DNA of 64,000 nucleotides, taken from the NCBI GenBank assembly GCA_022695795.1, contig MU404124.1, forward strand, positions 1 through 64,000, in the 5' to 3' direction. Position 1 is the stretch's first letter; every line of letters starts with the position of its first letter. The notes beneath the pieces were generated by a model, which was not told where the DNA came from, searched no databases, and worked only from the letters and a program-made list of their open reading frames with translations. Source of the DNA: Biscogniauxia marginata (lineage: Eukaryota > Ascomycota > Sordariomycetes > Xylariales > Xylariaceae). Of the stretch, positions 18,862-31,496 are shown piece after piece. The translations under genes were made by a program, and so were the position numbers.

Positions 18862-20373
18862 ATGATATTTAATCATTGGCGAAGGATGGCTTCGAAGGCT
18901 TCCCTCGCCATTCTCCGCCCTATTCTCCGTCCGTCGAGGACGCTCTCCCCTTCTCTCCTACGCCCCTACCCTCGATTACCACGGACTTCCCAGCCAGCCG
19001 CCCGTCGGTTTGCGCATGCGATACCGAGACCACCCTCCAAGACGCCCTCGAATCCGTCATCATCGCAGTCGTCATCTTCCGCCCAAGACAAGCCGCGGAA
19101 GCTCCTCGAGCCGCACTACGAGCTCACCTTCACGTGTGTGCCCTGTAGTGAGCGCTCGACCCATGTCGTGTCGAAACAAGGATATCACAAGGGATCCGTC
19201 CTCATCTCCTGTCCGTTCTGTCGGAACCGCCACATTATCAGTGACAACCTAAACATCTTCGGCAACAGAAAGATCACCGTCGAGGATCTTATGCGGGAAA
19301 GGGGCCAGCTTGTCAAGCGGGGAACCCTCGGCGAGGATGGTGACGTTGAATTCTGGGAAGATGGCACAGTGACCGAGCGTGGTGGCGGTTCTGGAGCCAA
19401 AACCACCGAAGGTACTCCAGGGGTTGCTATAGATGAAATGGATGCCTCGACGGAGAAGGAGGAGGCTACGAGGATGCGAGACGCAAGGAGTCCTTCGTCC
19501 CAATCAACAGAGCCTGCGACCTCTACGGAGTCGATACCCCTGGGCCTCACCGGCGCTCGTCCGTCGGTGGGTAGTTCTCCCTCTTCGCATACCGTACCGT
19601 CGACACGGCGGCAGTACTCTACCGAGGCGCCAAGCACTGAGCAGCATCTTGACGAGGAATCCATTGAACAAACTGATCGTGGCGCTGAAAATGAGGCCCC
19701 TGAGAGAGAAAGAGCGCCTCTGATTAGAAAGGTCTCCGGCGATGGTACACCCTTTACGAATGAAGAATGGCGGCGTGTGAAGGGCGGCTGGAGAGAGCCT
19801 GATGCTGACCCCAACCTTAATAGCGTCAAGTGGCATAACTCTAGGGGTGGTGCGTCTCGGGTTTCGCCCGAAGAATTGAGGGCTCAACTTAAATGGCAAC
19901 ACCGGAGATCATATTTTGCAGATCCCAAAGAGATCTCAATCTTCTGTAAGGTGAGTAGCGGGGAGACGTTTAGAGAGGTGCCCACAAGCCCCGAAAGGAG
20001 GCAGGTGATGGAGGTACCCGAGGTCCGCAGGGTGGATAGCACCACTCGTTATAGAAATCCCCGCTTTGTCGGCGTTGATCACTCGGAAGGTAGATCCCAA
20101 TACATCCGCGTCGGGCCCGGCAAGTTCACCAAGACGCCCCGACCACCCGGCGGCCCGCCCCAAGATTTATCAGAACAAGACGAAACCGCCTCTTCCGCGG
20201 ATGGCGGGAGGCCGCTTAAGTCCCAGCAGCTCCAGGAATACACCGGCGAGAAGTCGCTGGAGTTCGAGAAGCTCGAGGAATACTCCCGGGCGTCGTCGGA
20301 TCTCTGGGGCAACAAGACTGTGACGAGGAAAGCTCGCGATATGATCGACGAGTTTGTCGATCGTTCGTCCTGA
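18862..20373 (+). CDS. DNL-type zinc finger protein, Zim17/Hep1-like, extended
   Basis: A 503-residue single-exon frame. The N-terminus is Arg/Ser/Pro-rich without acidic residues, a mitochondrial presequence pattern; ATG 18862 or 18886 could be the start. The DNL zinc-ribbon follows at about residues 85-135: LTFTCVPCSERSTHVVSKQ, VLISCPFCRNRHIISDNLNI, with two CxxC pairs. Zim17/Hep1 keeps mitochondrial Hsp70 soluble and so supports protein import and Fe-S biogenesis. The usual protein is about 170-220 residues; here a further ~300 follow, acidic and Ser-rich first, then a Trp/Arg-rich block (NEEWRRVKGGWREPDADPN). No intron or frameshift signal separates the parts, so this looks like a genuine extension or fusion. 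Confidence 0.85.
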   Translation: MIFNHWRRMASKASLAILRPILRPSRTLSPSLLRPYPRLPRTSQPAARRFAHAIPRPPSKTPSNPSSSQSSSSAQDKPRKLLEPHYELTFTCVPCSERSTHVVSKQGYHKGSVLISCPFCRNRHIISDNLNIFGNRKITVEDLMRERGQLVKRGTLGEDGDVEFWEDGTVTERGGGSGAKTTEGTPGVAIDEMDASTEKEEATRMRDARSPSSQSTEPATSTESIPLGLTGARPSVGSSPSSHTVPSTRRQYSTEAPSTEQHLDEESIEQTDRGAENEAPERERAPLIRKVSGDGTPFTNEEWRRVKGGWREPDADPNLNSVKWHNSRGGASRVSPEELRAQLKWQHRRSYFADPKEISIFCKVSSGETFREVPTSPERRQVMEVPEVRRVDSTTRYRNPRFVGVDHSEGRSQYIRVGPGKFTKTPRPPGGPPQDLSEQDETASSADGGRPLKSQQLQEYTGEKSLEFEKLEEYSRASSDLWGNKTVTRKARDMIDEFVDRSS

Positions 20374-20837
20374 TCTGATGGCGTTTGTATATAACCGTTG
20401 TGATTGATTCAGATATCCTGGCGGCGAGGTGTAACATTATGGCTTGTGGGCACTAGTACCTGTCGGAGTGCGTTGGACGAATCACTCCTTGATGAGAAAA
20501 TGTCTTCAAAATGCGACCTCGCTCATACCGAGTACTTGTGGTATGCAACTGACACCCTCCGCTCGACCTGCACAATCTGTATTATGTGTTATACATATAT
20601 GTAAGCAATCATTCCTGAATCCAAATCAACATTTAAGTGTTTATATAAGGACGCGATGGAGCCGGTAAATTTTCGTTATTTTGCATCACGATAACAGCTT
20701 TATTTTTGGCAATGCGAATGAGCTTGAATGAAAAGTGTATAAAATAAAAACCTGTCCAGCTAGAAGTATACTGCTACCCGGGGTATCACGATTTCGATTA
20801 TGTCTCCCATTTGCTTCATTTCCATCCTACATATTCC
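20374..20837. other. Convergent intergenic region
   Basis: 3' flanks of the Zim17-type gene and UTP20. Nothing else recognised. Confidence 0.5.
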
Positions 20838-23800
20838 TCACCGCTCCCTTCTTCTGTTCCGATTCATCTGCCCCTTCTCCTTTCTTCTCTTGACCTTCTT
20901 CTCAAACCTGCCTTTCTTCCACTTCCCAAACCGTTCCGGCTGGGCCACGGCCTCGATCTTTCGTTTCCGAGACCGGTTTTCGCGTCTCTTCTTGGCGCGT
21001 TCCCGTACTGCAAGCAGTTCACGCGAGAACTCTTCGGTACCGAACTTGCGCTGTAATGTGTCCATTACCTCGGTTGCTTTGGTCCGTAGACCTTCGTGCC
21101 GCATCTTAAAGAGTTCATCAACAGAGAATGGTGTAGGGATGGAGGGGTCAGTTAGGTGGTGGAGCGGAGTGAGGATGGCGTTGAAAGAGGGTTGGAGCGA
21201 GGTCTGAGGTAACGTAGTGGCGAGGGCAGATATAATTTCTAGCGCAGCCATCTTCGGTACAAGGGCACTAGATTTTGGGCGGGTTTCCTCGATCAGGATG
21301 TCGGAAAGCCAGGTGAAGAGGATATGGAGAGTGATTGTGGGACTCTCTTCTGCCCCGTTGTCTGCCACGTCGATACCACCCCATTCTTCTTCCGTTTCGA
21401 CTTCTTCATTGTCATTGCCTTGCGCATCATCATCCTTGTCCACTTCCGACTCAGAAAAGCCAATGTTCATGTAGTTGCTCAGTAGCAAAATAATGCGACC
21501 AATCTCGGTAGCTAATGTTTCGTCCAGATCAGGGTAGTCCTGCAGTGGCTTACTGTAAACCTCTGAAGAAGCATCACTGATATTTGTTTGTTTTCTTCTC
21601 CAGCGAGAGATCGTTGCCGGGCTTAGTATTCCAACAGCGTGAATGACTAATCGTTCGATCATCGGCATATCGAGTGCAAGGCCATGCGACCCTCTAATGG
21701 GCTGAACATGATAGGGGCTCTCGTTGTTTTCAAGGAAATCGGTGAGATATATGCCCATGAGCCGCACGCTAGAGAGTTTTACTGCCGTGTCGAAGTGTGA
21801 GAGAGTTGTTGGAGTCAATTGCCATAACTTTTCGTGAGCCAATGTTCTGCTGGGGTGCTTCTGTATGAGAATTGGTATTGTTTCCAAGACCGTATTAGTT
21901 AATTCTGCATCTTTTGAGAAAGTTTCGTAGTTGTCCAAGACCTCGGACATTGCCTCAAGCAAGAGGTCAAGGTCTTTCCTATCTTTTGAACCAGATTCCT
22001 TAGCCTCGAAATACAGAGCAAATGCCTGGATAGCGAGCCTCAGGACCGAGGGGTTATCATCCTGACCAAGCCAGTTCCGCGCGAGAGTCAAGAACTTAGA
22101 GGTACGTTCCTTGTCTGCTTTGCGGAAGATCTCCTTGAGAAGTTCACTAGCTGCTAGGCGACACTTCTCACTATCATCGTTTGCCAACACAAATATCAGG
22201 GGAATGAAGCAGGTAGTCGCGATCTCTTGGACGAATTCATCGGCAGATTTCATCAACAAGAGATGAATGACTTCCATAACCGAGAGGCGGCCCCCTTCTC
22301 GATCGTATTTGAGATTTGCTACGATGAAGCTCAACTGCTTGGCCCATCTATTCTTCCTCTGTGGATAGTCGCGTAGAAATTGGAAGAAAGCACCGCGAGC
22401 TAAGTCTCGAGTGTCCTTGTCGTCATTGTTAATCATAATCGACCCCACGTAGTCTAGAGTGTCGTAAACCGCAGCCGTCTCGACTTTGCGATCAAGGACA
22501 GACCGTAAGAAATTAAAGGTGACGTGACGATGAAGTGGTTCTGTCAAGTCATCTTTGAGCTTCCCGAGAAGCATATCAATCGCAGCATCTTTGACAGCAA
22601 CATCGCGCCTGTCTCGGATTATGACAGACATAAGTTTTAAAGCCGTCTGCGCAAGATCTGTCGAAGTAGATGTTGACATGGAAATACTCTTAGTAGCCTC
22701 TTTTGCTGTTACCTTATAAAGGTTTGTCGAGTCGTCTGTCTTAAAAGGCACCTTGACAAGGACAGCCAAAAGCTTGAAGGTGGCAATCTTGACTTCTTCC
22801 TCCCCTGCCACAACCGCGTCTCCAAGTATTGGAATGAATCCGGTTATATTTCCTGCATTCCTCAAGCTATCATGCTTCCTGAGTATAGCCCGGAGGACGT
22901 CAAATGCAAAGCGAACAAGTTTGTAGGTATACTTGCTTGTCGTACCACGTTCGCCACTCTTCCTGGCGCCCCTTTGGATCAGATATCGTCTCAGTTGCGG
23001 TTTGATCTGGGGCTCGGATATGGGTTTTTCGCTCTCGTATGCTTGTTGTATAACCTCGTAGCAGAATATCAAGGTATCTCGGCTCTCAGCAGCAGCATTT
23101 CCCATCAAGCCGGTAGCTATCCTGGAAAGAAGGTCATCGATTTTTCGTACCATACGAAGATCGAGCTTCTCACGCAACAATGATTGTAATGGACGGACGA
23201 GCTCGACTAGATGATTAACGGAGGCTGTCCGCGCAATGAGCTCCATTGAGTCCTGGCTCTTGCTACTCTTGACCTCTTTCATCTTACTTACGTACTCCTC
23301 CGCGTCTTTCTCTTGACCCGTGACGCCAAATATATCGTCCATAATGATTGTCACGATCGTCTCGAGACAGTAATCTAAATCTCCTGGTTGGAACTGGGGA
23401 ATTACCTCGAGGAGAATGCTATGCATTGTGTACGACAGCACGTGAAGTTGATAACCCGTCGTAAGCGCTCCTCTCAGTTCGTTCAGTACGAAACCGAAAT
23501 ACGATGGTCCTAAGAGGGATGACATTTTGGCAAGAGTATCTCGTGCCATTTCTCGTGACTCCCACGCTTTACTGCGAAGGATATGGCAAATATCCGTGAG
23601 GACTCCTGGGATCTTCTGGTTTGCAGATATGCTGGGTAGAAGCTTTAGCACCTTCACAATGACGATACCGACAGGAACACGGGCGCTGACGGTCGTTTCG
23701 TCCTTTTCATGAATATACTCTAAGAGAGGTGGAAGGATGTTGGAAAGGACGTCTTCGTTAAATTTATCTTCCGCGGGCATTGTAGCTGTCAGTCGATGCT

Positions 23801-26800
23801 TTTGAAGGCTTGTAGAGCGTTGTGATTCATCAAGGTCCATCGCATCTTGTTTTCTTTGACCGGCCGCTAATGATAGAGCATCAACAAACTTGCCGATAAG
23901 CCTGATCAACTGCTTCTGCTCATCCGGTTTTGATTCGACATAGCCAATATATCTACGAAGTATCGCGCGATACTGTGGCCATTCCAGTGAAACACCCACA
24001 TCAGCGATAGTTGTTGCTGCCTGGGCACCCACTCCATGATCATCACTTCCGGCCTCGCGCCTGAAAATGAAATGCTCGAGAAGAGGCACAAAGAAATGGG
24101 CTAGATGCTTGCTCTTCAAAGGAGAATGGAAGTTGACTTTGGATAAGAGTTGCAGGGCTCGTATCTGTCGCGCTGCGGCCGGACTTAGGATATTGCTGAA
24201 GAAGCTCGGGTCGGGATCCTTCTCATCTGGTTCCGGAATGAGCTGTAATAAATCGGCAATTGGATCCCAAGTTGGAAGACGGGAAATAAGATACCCGAAT
24301 ACCCTTACTGTCTCTCTTCTGACCGTCTCCGAGAGCTCTTTGGCATTTGCATAGAGAGCTGGCATGATGATATTGGAGAGCATCTCGTAGAATTTCTCTC
24401 CTCTCTCAGTATCTGCACTAGCGACAGCTTCAATGAATTTGCAGAGGCCATCTGCTGAATTCGCTGAAAGGATTCCATACTCTTCATCGTGCTTGATATA
24501 GAATATGAAATTGTAAACCAGTGGTTCCCATTCTTGTGGTGTGAAAGGAGTATCTCTTGCTCGTGTTAGCGTAGTGAAGGCTGCAAGTCGCTTCTCATAA
24601 TCCGGCTCATCAATCCGATTTTTCTTGTAAGCATTGAGGTCCACACAGATAGTCGCTATCTCAAGCAATGCAGACTGGTCTTGAAGCAAAACAGCTAGAA
24701 CACTCGACAAAGATTGTCGACTCGTTCGATCCTTGAAGAAGCCATATAGCGACGCTATGGTGGAGTATATACGGTCTTTCAGACTAGGATCAAGTGCATT
24801 TCCTTCCAAACTCAAGAAATTCTCTAACATCGAAAGAATAATACCCTTTATCTTCGGGTTCACACGTCTTGATGGTTGGTCCAAGAGGAAAACGGAAACG
24901 TCTATGAGGTCCGTAACGTGGCTCGAATGCTGGACAATCGGAGATAATTCAACCACAGATTCAACACATGCCATAAGAAGGTCCTTTCTGATCTCGTCCT
25001 TAGAGTTCAAAACGTGGCTGATTGTGTCAAGGATCAGATCGACATTCGGGTGAAGTAGCTCTTCTGTAATAAGCTCGTTGAACTCCGACTCAGTTGCTGG
25101 CTGTTGAGAGAGCTTTACTAGATTGCGTATGATGGCCAACGCAAATATTCTAACTTCATCCTTTGTCTTATGGGATGCCAAACATTCCAAGAGTTTTTTG
25201 ACGATCCTGTCATCTAGAGCTAGGAACAACGCAGTCCTGGGAAGTTGAGAGAGAGTTGAAAGTAACTGGAGAGTGCCGGATATGCCCTGCGTATTTTCAA
25301 CAGCGAGTTTATCAAGACGTGGGCCCACGGCTTCCTTGATGAGTACATGCTTGTAGGGAGTCCAATCAAAAGCAGGTGCATTGCGAAGGAGTGCGATCAG
25401 ACATTTGAGCGATGTACTACGAGCTGTCCGAAGCAGTGAAACCTGTGCTGTCGTGTCTTCCTCGCCCTCGGCATTTTGATGCAGCTTGCGACATGACACG
25501 ACAAGACAATACAGCACCGCATTCAAGATACGATCGGTGTGCGCCATAAAGTCAATGCCAAGCTCGTTGGTGATGGCCTCCATCATATTTAGAACCCCGA
25601 CTTGTTTACGCACAGTCAGGATTTCATGTTTGAAGGCATCTTCCCGCAGAGTGGCATTTTCGACAACCTGGACACCTCGGAGATCTCCAAGCGCAATATC
25701 AAGGAAAATTTCTATATCTCCTACACTTAGGTGTCTTAAGACAGCTAGTCTTGTAGCTTGCAAGCCATGGCGGCCGCTCGCAATGCCCTTCTTGGAAATC
25801 GTTCGCCCATAAAGTAGTCTTAGAAGCACAGGCATCATGTCAGATCGATGTTCTGGTTGTATTCGCTGATCACCTTGGAACAAAACCGTGAGTTCATTCT
25901 TGAATCTGGCGTCGTCGAGGAGATACTCCAAGTTCTCCTGGTAAGGCGTCACTCCTTCCTGTCTCCAAGTCAGGATAGCCTTCAACGCAGACTTCTGGAC
26001 TTCTGTATCGCCATTTGCAAGTAAATTAAGAAGTGCTTGGTAGACTTGCTGGCTCTGATAGAGCACTTTTGGGTTCGAAAACTGTGCAAAAACACCGAGA
26101 AGGGCTTTCTTATCAAAGAAAGACCACGAAGTACCCGAATACTCCTCGGTTGGTTGGCCTTGGACCTCCTGCTCTTCAGTGTCGAGACTCCAGGACAAGA
26201 AAAAGGGGACTAGCTTCCGAGACCTCTTCTCTCCGAGCCCAGGGAGGGCCGAGAAAACCTTGATAGCCTGAGACCGTGCATTGAGAGGAGTCGCTGGAAC
26301 AACATCCTGGCTTTCCTCAAACGACTCCAGCATAATATCAGAAGAGTTGTTGAAAACGTGTAGCGTATCTTCAGCTTTATTGTGAAGATAAGTCAGGTTT
26401 CGACATTCGAAATCAGTTTGCCCGGTGGCTGACGGGGTAGTAGTCCCATTCTGTGGCCCTTCCCAACGCTTTGATGGAACTTCGAGCCAGGAAAACGAAA
26501 GCTCGCTGATAGCATCATCACCAGCTTTCGTCTGACCAATCTGCCTCAGCGCGTCGACCGCCGCATCCCAGACGGGCATCAAACGCACGGCTAGCAACCC
26601 GAATAGGAACGAAGGAACCGCTTGGATGAGCCAGGAACCCTTACTTATATGCGGGTAGTTTGCTGCAAGTTTTCGAACGTGCATGGAGATAACGCGAGTG
26701 TTCTGGAGATCTAGTTGCATCTGCTCTATCTGTAGCATGATCGCCAGAGAATCTAGCTCATCAGCTGCAGTCTCAAGCTGGTCGAGGAGCCGAAGAGAAG

Positions 26801-28884
26801 CCAGCCGGTGATTATGCGATGGCGTAGATAAATTATCTATCAGACATGAAAGAAATGGGTCCTCTTCCTTTTCACTGCCAGCACTAGCATCGCTCTGGGA
26901 CTGGGGGCTCCTCTTATTGTTCAGTTGATCTTCATAGGCGAGCATAGCTTCTAGGAAACCCGTAAAGCGGCAGTATCGTGGGGTAGCTGCTTTGAGCAAG
27001 GGGGCAAGAGACGTATCTAGCTGCCCGGTGATCTTGCTCATTCTTAAGTATGCAGAAAACCCCTGACTAACGATAAAACGAGCCTCTTCAGTGGCAAGAG
27101 ATTGCGACGGTTTTAAAGCGAGCTTGAGTTTTCTAAGCAGCAATTCTGCGACTGGGGCGACTGTCGAAGGACGGACCGTCGTTGACTCTAGGAGATGAAG
27201 GAGGGCAGAATATTTGGGCAAACATTTATCGCGCCACGTTTTTGGATCTTTATCATAGGCATTCGAAGCACCTTGCTCTGGAAAAGGAGATATTTCCAGT
27301 TTTTCGAATTTGGCAACAATTTGGTCTTGCCATGACTGTGGTAGAGAGAAGTCCTCCACATCTACGATCGAAGGGAGCGCGCGAGATTCTACCATGCGAG
27401 GCAAGAACACACACAACATGTCTTCATTGGACCCCCGGGACCAGTGGGTAACAACAAACCTATATCTCCTGTTAGTTTTCGCGTAATACCGACTGTGTAT
27501 CAGAGTCTCACTTTTGGAACGGTTTCAGGAAGATACTGCGAAACTTGGTGGCATCGAGATCTGAAAAGTAAGAGCAGAACGGTATAAACCACTCCATCAA
27601 GGGCTTGCGAGTCATGACGGCGATGAAATCGGCGATGTATGAAATGACAGAATCCATCGGGGCTTGCTGCCATACGATGGCTACGTTGACTAGAAGCTGC
27701 TGCCACACAGCAGCAGAATCGGCATCTTCTATACGTCTTGAATCCTTTGAAACGGCCTGGAGCGATTCCACGAGACATTTAAGTAGAATAGGCCAGTCTG
27801 TTACTCTAGTGCCCTTTCGAGCGCCGGATATAGTCCCAAAGCACTTAATATAAAAACAATTGCGCAGCGGGTATTCGACGCAGTGCTTATCCTCGTTGGC
27901 AGCGTCAACAATCGATTGTACCATGGGTCCAAAGGTTTCGGCTGTCGTATGGTGTACAATGCTCACTAGTACACCACATATCAAGTCAGACCATGTGACA
28001 GGCTCTAAAGAGACACATTCCTCGTTCGGCACAGAGGCAATCAACGCTCTGACGACCTCGGGGCCAGTTGTGTGTATACCATGGCCTTGGCCTTTGATGG
28101 CCTCGGCAAACATTGTCATCAGCCCGTGGTAATAAAGCCCAAAATATCGGCTGTCCCTACTGGATGCAAGGTCATTTCGGGCGTGCTCTATTAGACGAGG
28201 GAGAGCCTTTTCTCTGTTGGCTGGTGCCGCGGCCTTCTTGACCAGAAAGCTTAGTGCTTCTGCGGCGAACCTGGAAATATGGGGAGGATTCCGAGCCTTG
28301 CCTAGCAATGGCGCAAGAGCATCGTAGGTCGGCCGGATATCTGGGACAAGGAGTTTGGAGAGATATTTGAAGAGGAACGCCAAGCAAGCGAAAGTCCATT
28401 CAATGACATCGGCATCTTGGGGTCGGCTGGCGATTTCAACAATCAGAGATAGGGCGCGAGGGTAATGTTTCTCGAAACGGGTGCCTAGATCATGTGCGAA
28501 TGCCGTCAGAAGATCAAGTAGCGATTCTAAAGACTGCTGTTCCTGCGCCGATATGTATTTCGCTAACAATTCCATAATCTGGTCCTCAAAGTGGAGGATT
28601 TGAGGCAGACTGTCGCAAAGCGGCTGCACCTCCCTCCGAAAGGAAGTATAATTCTTGGAGATATTTAGATCCGCCCATCTTTCCAGGCCGTTCCTCAAGT
28701 ATGAGGTCGTTGCGTCGAGGTCTTCGGCTTCGAGATCGTGACGCCGTACTCTTCGCAGAGGGTCGAGGGAGTGCAGTTTGGAGATCTTGCTAGTGAAGGA
28801 CTCCCACCGGTGGTTCTTTTGATGGGGCGTGCTATTATTGCCCTTCCGGGACTTGACTATTCGTCCTGACTGTGTGGAGGGCAT
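20838..28884 (-). CDS. utp20: UTP20, U3 snoRNP / 90S pre-ribosome HEAT-repeat protein
   Basis: Two exons, 28884-27512 and 27459-20838, separated by a 52-nt intron (GTGAGA ... AAACTAACAGG ... TAG) in phase, giving 2664 residues; yeast Utp20 is about 2490. I took ATG 28884 (MPSTQSGRIVKSRKGNNS) because the frame upstream of it has only a TTG. The protein is nearly all HEAT-like helical repeats, with the conserved central DRIM region (SRRVNPKIKGIILSMLENFL onward), an acidic segment near the C-terminus and a very basic tail (RAKKRRENRSRKRKIEAV). Utp20 is a scaffold of the small-subunit processome needed for early 18S rRNA processing in the nucleolus. No breaks were seen. Confidence 0.95.
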
Positions 28885-29304
28885 CTTGACTAAGTGATGC
28901 CCTCGAGGTAAGAGCCGCAACTGCTTCGTCGTTTTCTGTGTTGAAGGCTGTTGAGTCCTGCAGGCCCCATTATCGAATTGCGTCGTGAGAAAAGCTCCAA
29001 TTCAACTTTTTTTTCCTTCTCGACGGGCATAAACGCATACGCACTAAGATAAGATGATAAGACAAATTGAAGGTTCTTATCGATCTTATCGGCTTATCGT
29101 ATCCTGCGGCTTCTCTTAGCTCTGAGAGATTAGGTAAGGTACGCATGGGCAACTGCTGCAAATCATCTTTCTTGTATTTACATGTTACGTCGGGGCAACT
29201 GAATTAATTGCGTCGCATTAACTGAGGCTCTGAGGACGGGAGCTTCTCCATGTGCGCGCCGGGTCCTTTTAGACGACGGCGACAACAAAAAATCTCGAAC
29301 TACC
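28885..29304. promoter_or_regulatory. Divergent promoter of UTP20 and CwfJ gene
   Basis: A 420-bp divergent promoter. At 29048-29098 there is a dense cluster of GATA motifs: GATAAGATGATAAGA (29048-29062) faces TCTTATCGATCTTATC (29075-29090), then another CTTATCG. This is both a GATA-factor site cluster and an inverted repeat able to form a hairpin. Confidence 0.65.
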
Positions 29305-31073
29305 ATGGCCGCTAAGATGTAAGCAGCAGTATCGTTTTAAAGGGCACAAAAGGCATCGTATGCTAATAGGTACTACTAGTATCGTGCTGGGCAGCCTCAA
29401 TGGCAAGCTCGAATCTGCCTTCCAGAAGCTCGCGACCTTGCAACAGAAGCAGAACTTCTCGTTCGCCATCATCACAGGCAACCTCTTTGATGCCGAGCAG
29501 GATACAACCACTGTCTCGCGACTTCTGAGTGGTGCAATAAACGTTCCCCTCTCGACCTACTTTACTATTGGCACAACACCACTGCCCGAGGACGTGGTTG
29601 AGCGCATCGAGAAGGGTGAAGATGTAAGAGATGGCATATCCACTTCTAATTGTCGCTAGCTTTGTCCCTTTCCAAACTAACTTTTATGCCCCTGTATAGG
29701 TATGCGAGAACCTCCATTACCTTGGGAAACGAAGTATCACGAAGACCTCCGACGGTGTTCGAATCGTCACACTGGGTGGAGTTCTCGATAAAACTGTCGT
29801 GGGTGGGCAATCTAAGGAACAGCATCTTCCTTTTTATACTGCCGACGATGCGAAAGCCCTGCGCGGCGCGAATACGGCCGATATATTGCTTACTACTTCC
29901 TGGCCCTCGTCCGTCTGGACCAACTCAAAGGTCGCTCTTACGCCCGAAAACCAAGCCGCGATAGCGAGTTCTGAGGAGATAGCAGATCTATGTGCTGCCA
30001 TTAAGCCCAGATACCACTTCTCATCATCGGCCGCTGACTTCTTTTACGAGCGTGAGCCATTCTTCCATCCAGAATCTACAGAAGCCGAGACCAAATATGT
30101 CACTCGGTTCATCTCACTTGCCCCGTACGGCAACCCTGCGAAAGCTAAAGCATTATACGCCTTCAATATTGTGCCCGCAGAATCATCCTCCTCTGTACCT
30201 CAAGGCTCCACTGCTTCACCATTTCTCTCCCGAACGAATTCACGAAAGCGCACAACCCAAGACGTAGATGGTTATAGTCGCTTCGGTAATGGCCATGATC
30301 ACCATGGACGTGGCCGTAATAAGCGGCGGAGGGAACGTTCACCTCCGCCAGGCCCCGACCGATGCTTCTTTTGTCTTACCAATACTGATGTAGACACGCA
30401 TATGATCTGCTCCATAGGAGACGAGTCTTATGTAACTACAGCGAAGGGTCCTCTGCCTGGTTCTGATCATTTCAAGTCCTCCGGCCTCTCATTTCCCGGT
30501 CATCAGCTCATCATCCCCCTTCCCCACGCCCCAACTATCCGCGCCATGGGTCCGGATGCGGATAACACGTATAAAGAAATGGTACGCTTCAAAGAAGCCC
30601 TGCAGGCGATGGTCACATCCCAATCGAAGCACAAGCTCGGCGCGGTAACTTGGGAAATAAGCCGTCAGTCTGGAATCCATGTCCATTGGCAGTTCTTGCC
30701 AGCCCCTGTTGAACTTATTCGCAAGGGACTTGTCGAGGCTGGGTTTAAGGTAGAGGCCGAAAATCGCCAGTATCCCCCTTTTCAAGAGGTAGAGCTCGGA
30801 TCTGGCAGTGATGAAGCAGGCGATTTCTTCCGGCTGTGGATTTGGTCCGATGATAGTGACACCGCCATCCACGGCAAGGAGTTGGTTATGCGCCTCGACA
30901 GTGACCTCCGTTTCGATCTTCAATTTGGCCGTCGAGTCATGGCTAAACTTCTTGGCCTTGAGGAGCGACTATATTGGCGGGACGTAATTCAGCCATTGGA
31001 GGAGGAGACCGGAGACGTCGAGAAGTTTAAGGAAGCCTTCAAGCCCTGGGACTTTGCCATGGCAGGCACCTAA
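29305..31073 (+). CDS. CwfJ/CWF19-like protein (Drn1 type)
   Basis: Three exons: 29305-29318, 29380-29623 and 29700-31073; 543 residues. The first exon is only 14 nt (ATG GCC GCT AAG AT), with a good start context (TACCATGG). Introns: GTAAGC ... TGCTAATAG ... TAG and GTAAGA ... AACTAAC ... TAG. The N-terminal third resembles a metallophosphoesterase fold (KIIVLGSLNGKLESAFQKL, FAIITGNLFDAEQ). An R/K-rich linker precedes CwfJ_C_1 (RCFFCLTNTDVDTHMICSIG, GHQLIIPLPHAPTI), a HIT-like domain, and CwfJ_C_2 (RQYPPFQEVELGSGSDEAGD ... GRRVMAKLLGLEERLYWRD). Relatives work with the lariat debranching enzyme Dbr1 and late spliceosomes. Role by family; no defects. Confidence 0.93.
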
Positions 31074-31496
31074 TTAGGTACTTCGGTTAGTTTTGAAGTT
31101 CATGGTTTCGAATTATTCGGAAAAGTTTGATACCCTCTTAATTGCCCAGCATATATCGGAGTTATTCTACCTTGGGGATTTCATGCATTATCGGCGGCTA
31201 AATTAGGTCATTCACGAACAGATATTCGATCTCTGGGGAGATTCATACTCTAGATGTGCTTGCGCAGGCTTTATGCGTAACTTTAACCTAGGTAGTAATT
31301 ATAAGATAAAATCTAGCGAGGTCAACATAGCATTTCGATCGACTAGGTATATCCTTGGGTACGTGGTTTGTTCTGCCAGGAGTACAGGCAGATAGATGAG
31401 TGACTGACGCCACCAGCTACAAAAAGAGCTTCTAAACTCAGTAAATATATCGGATTTATTGCGGCGTTACATCTATTTGTTAAGATCGAATACTAT
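31074..31496. other. Convergent intergenic region
   Basis: 3' flanks of the CwfJ gene and the membrane-protein gene; A/T-rich, nothing recognised. Confidence 0.5.
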
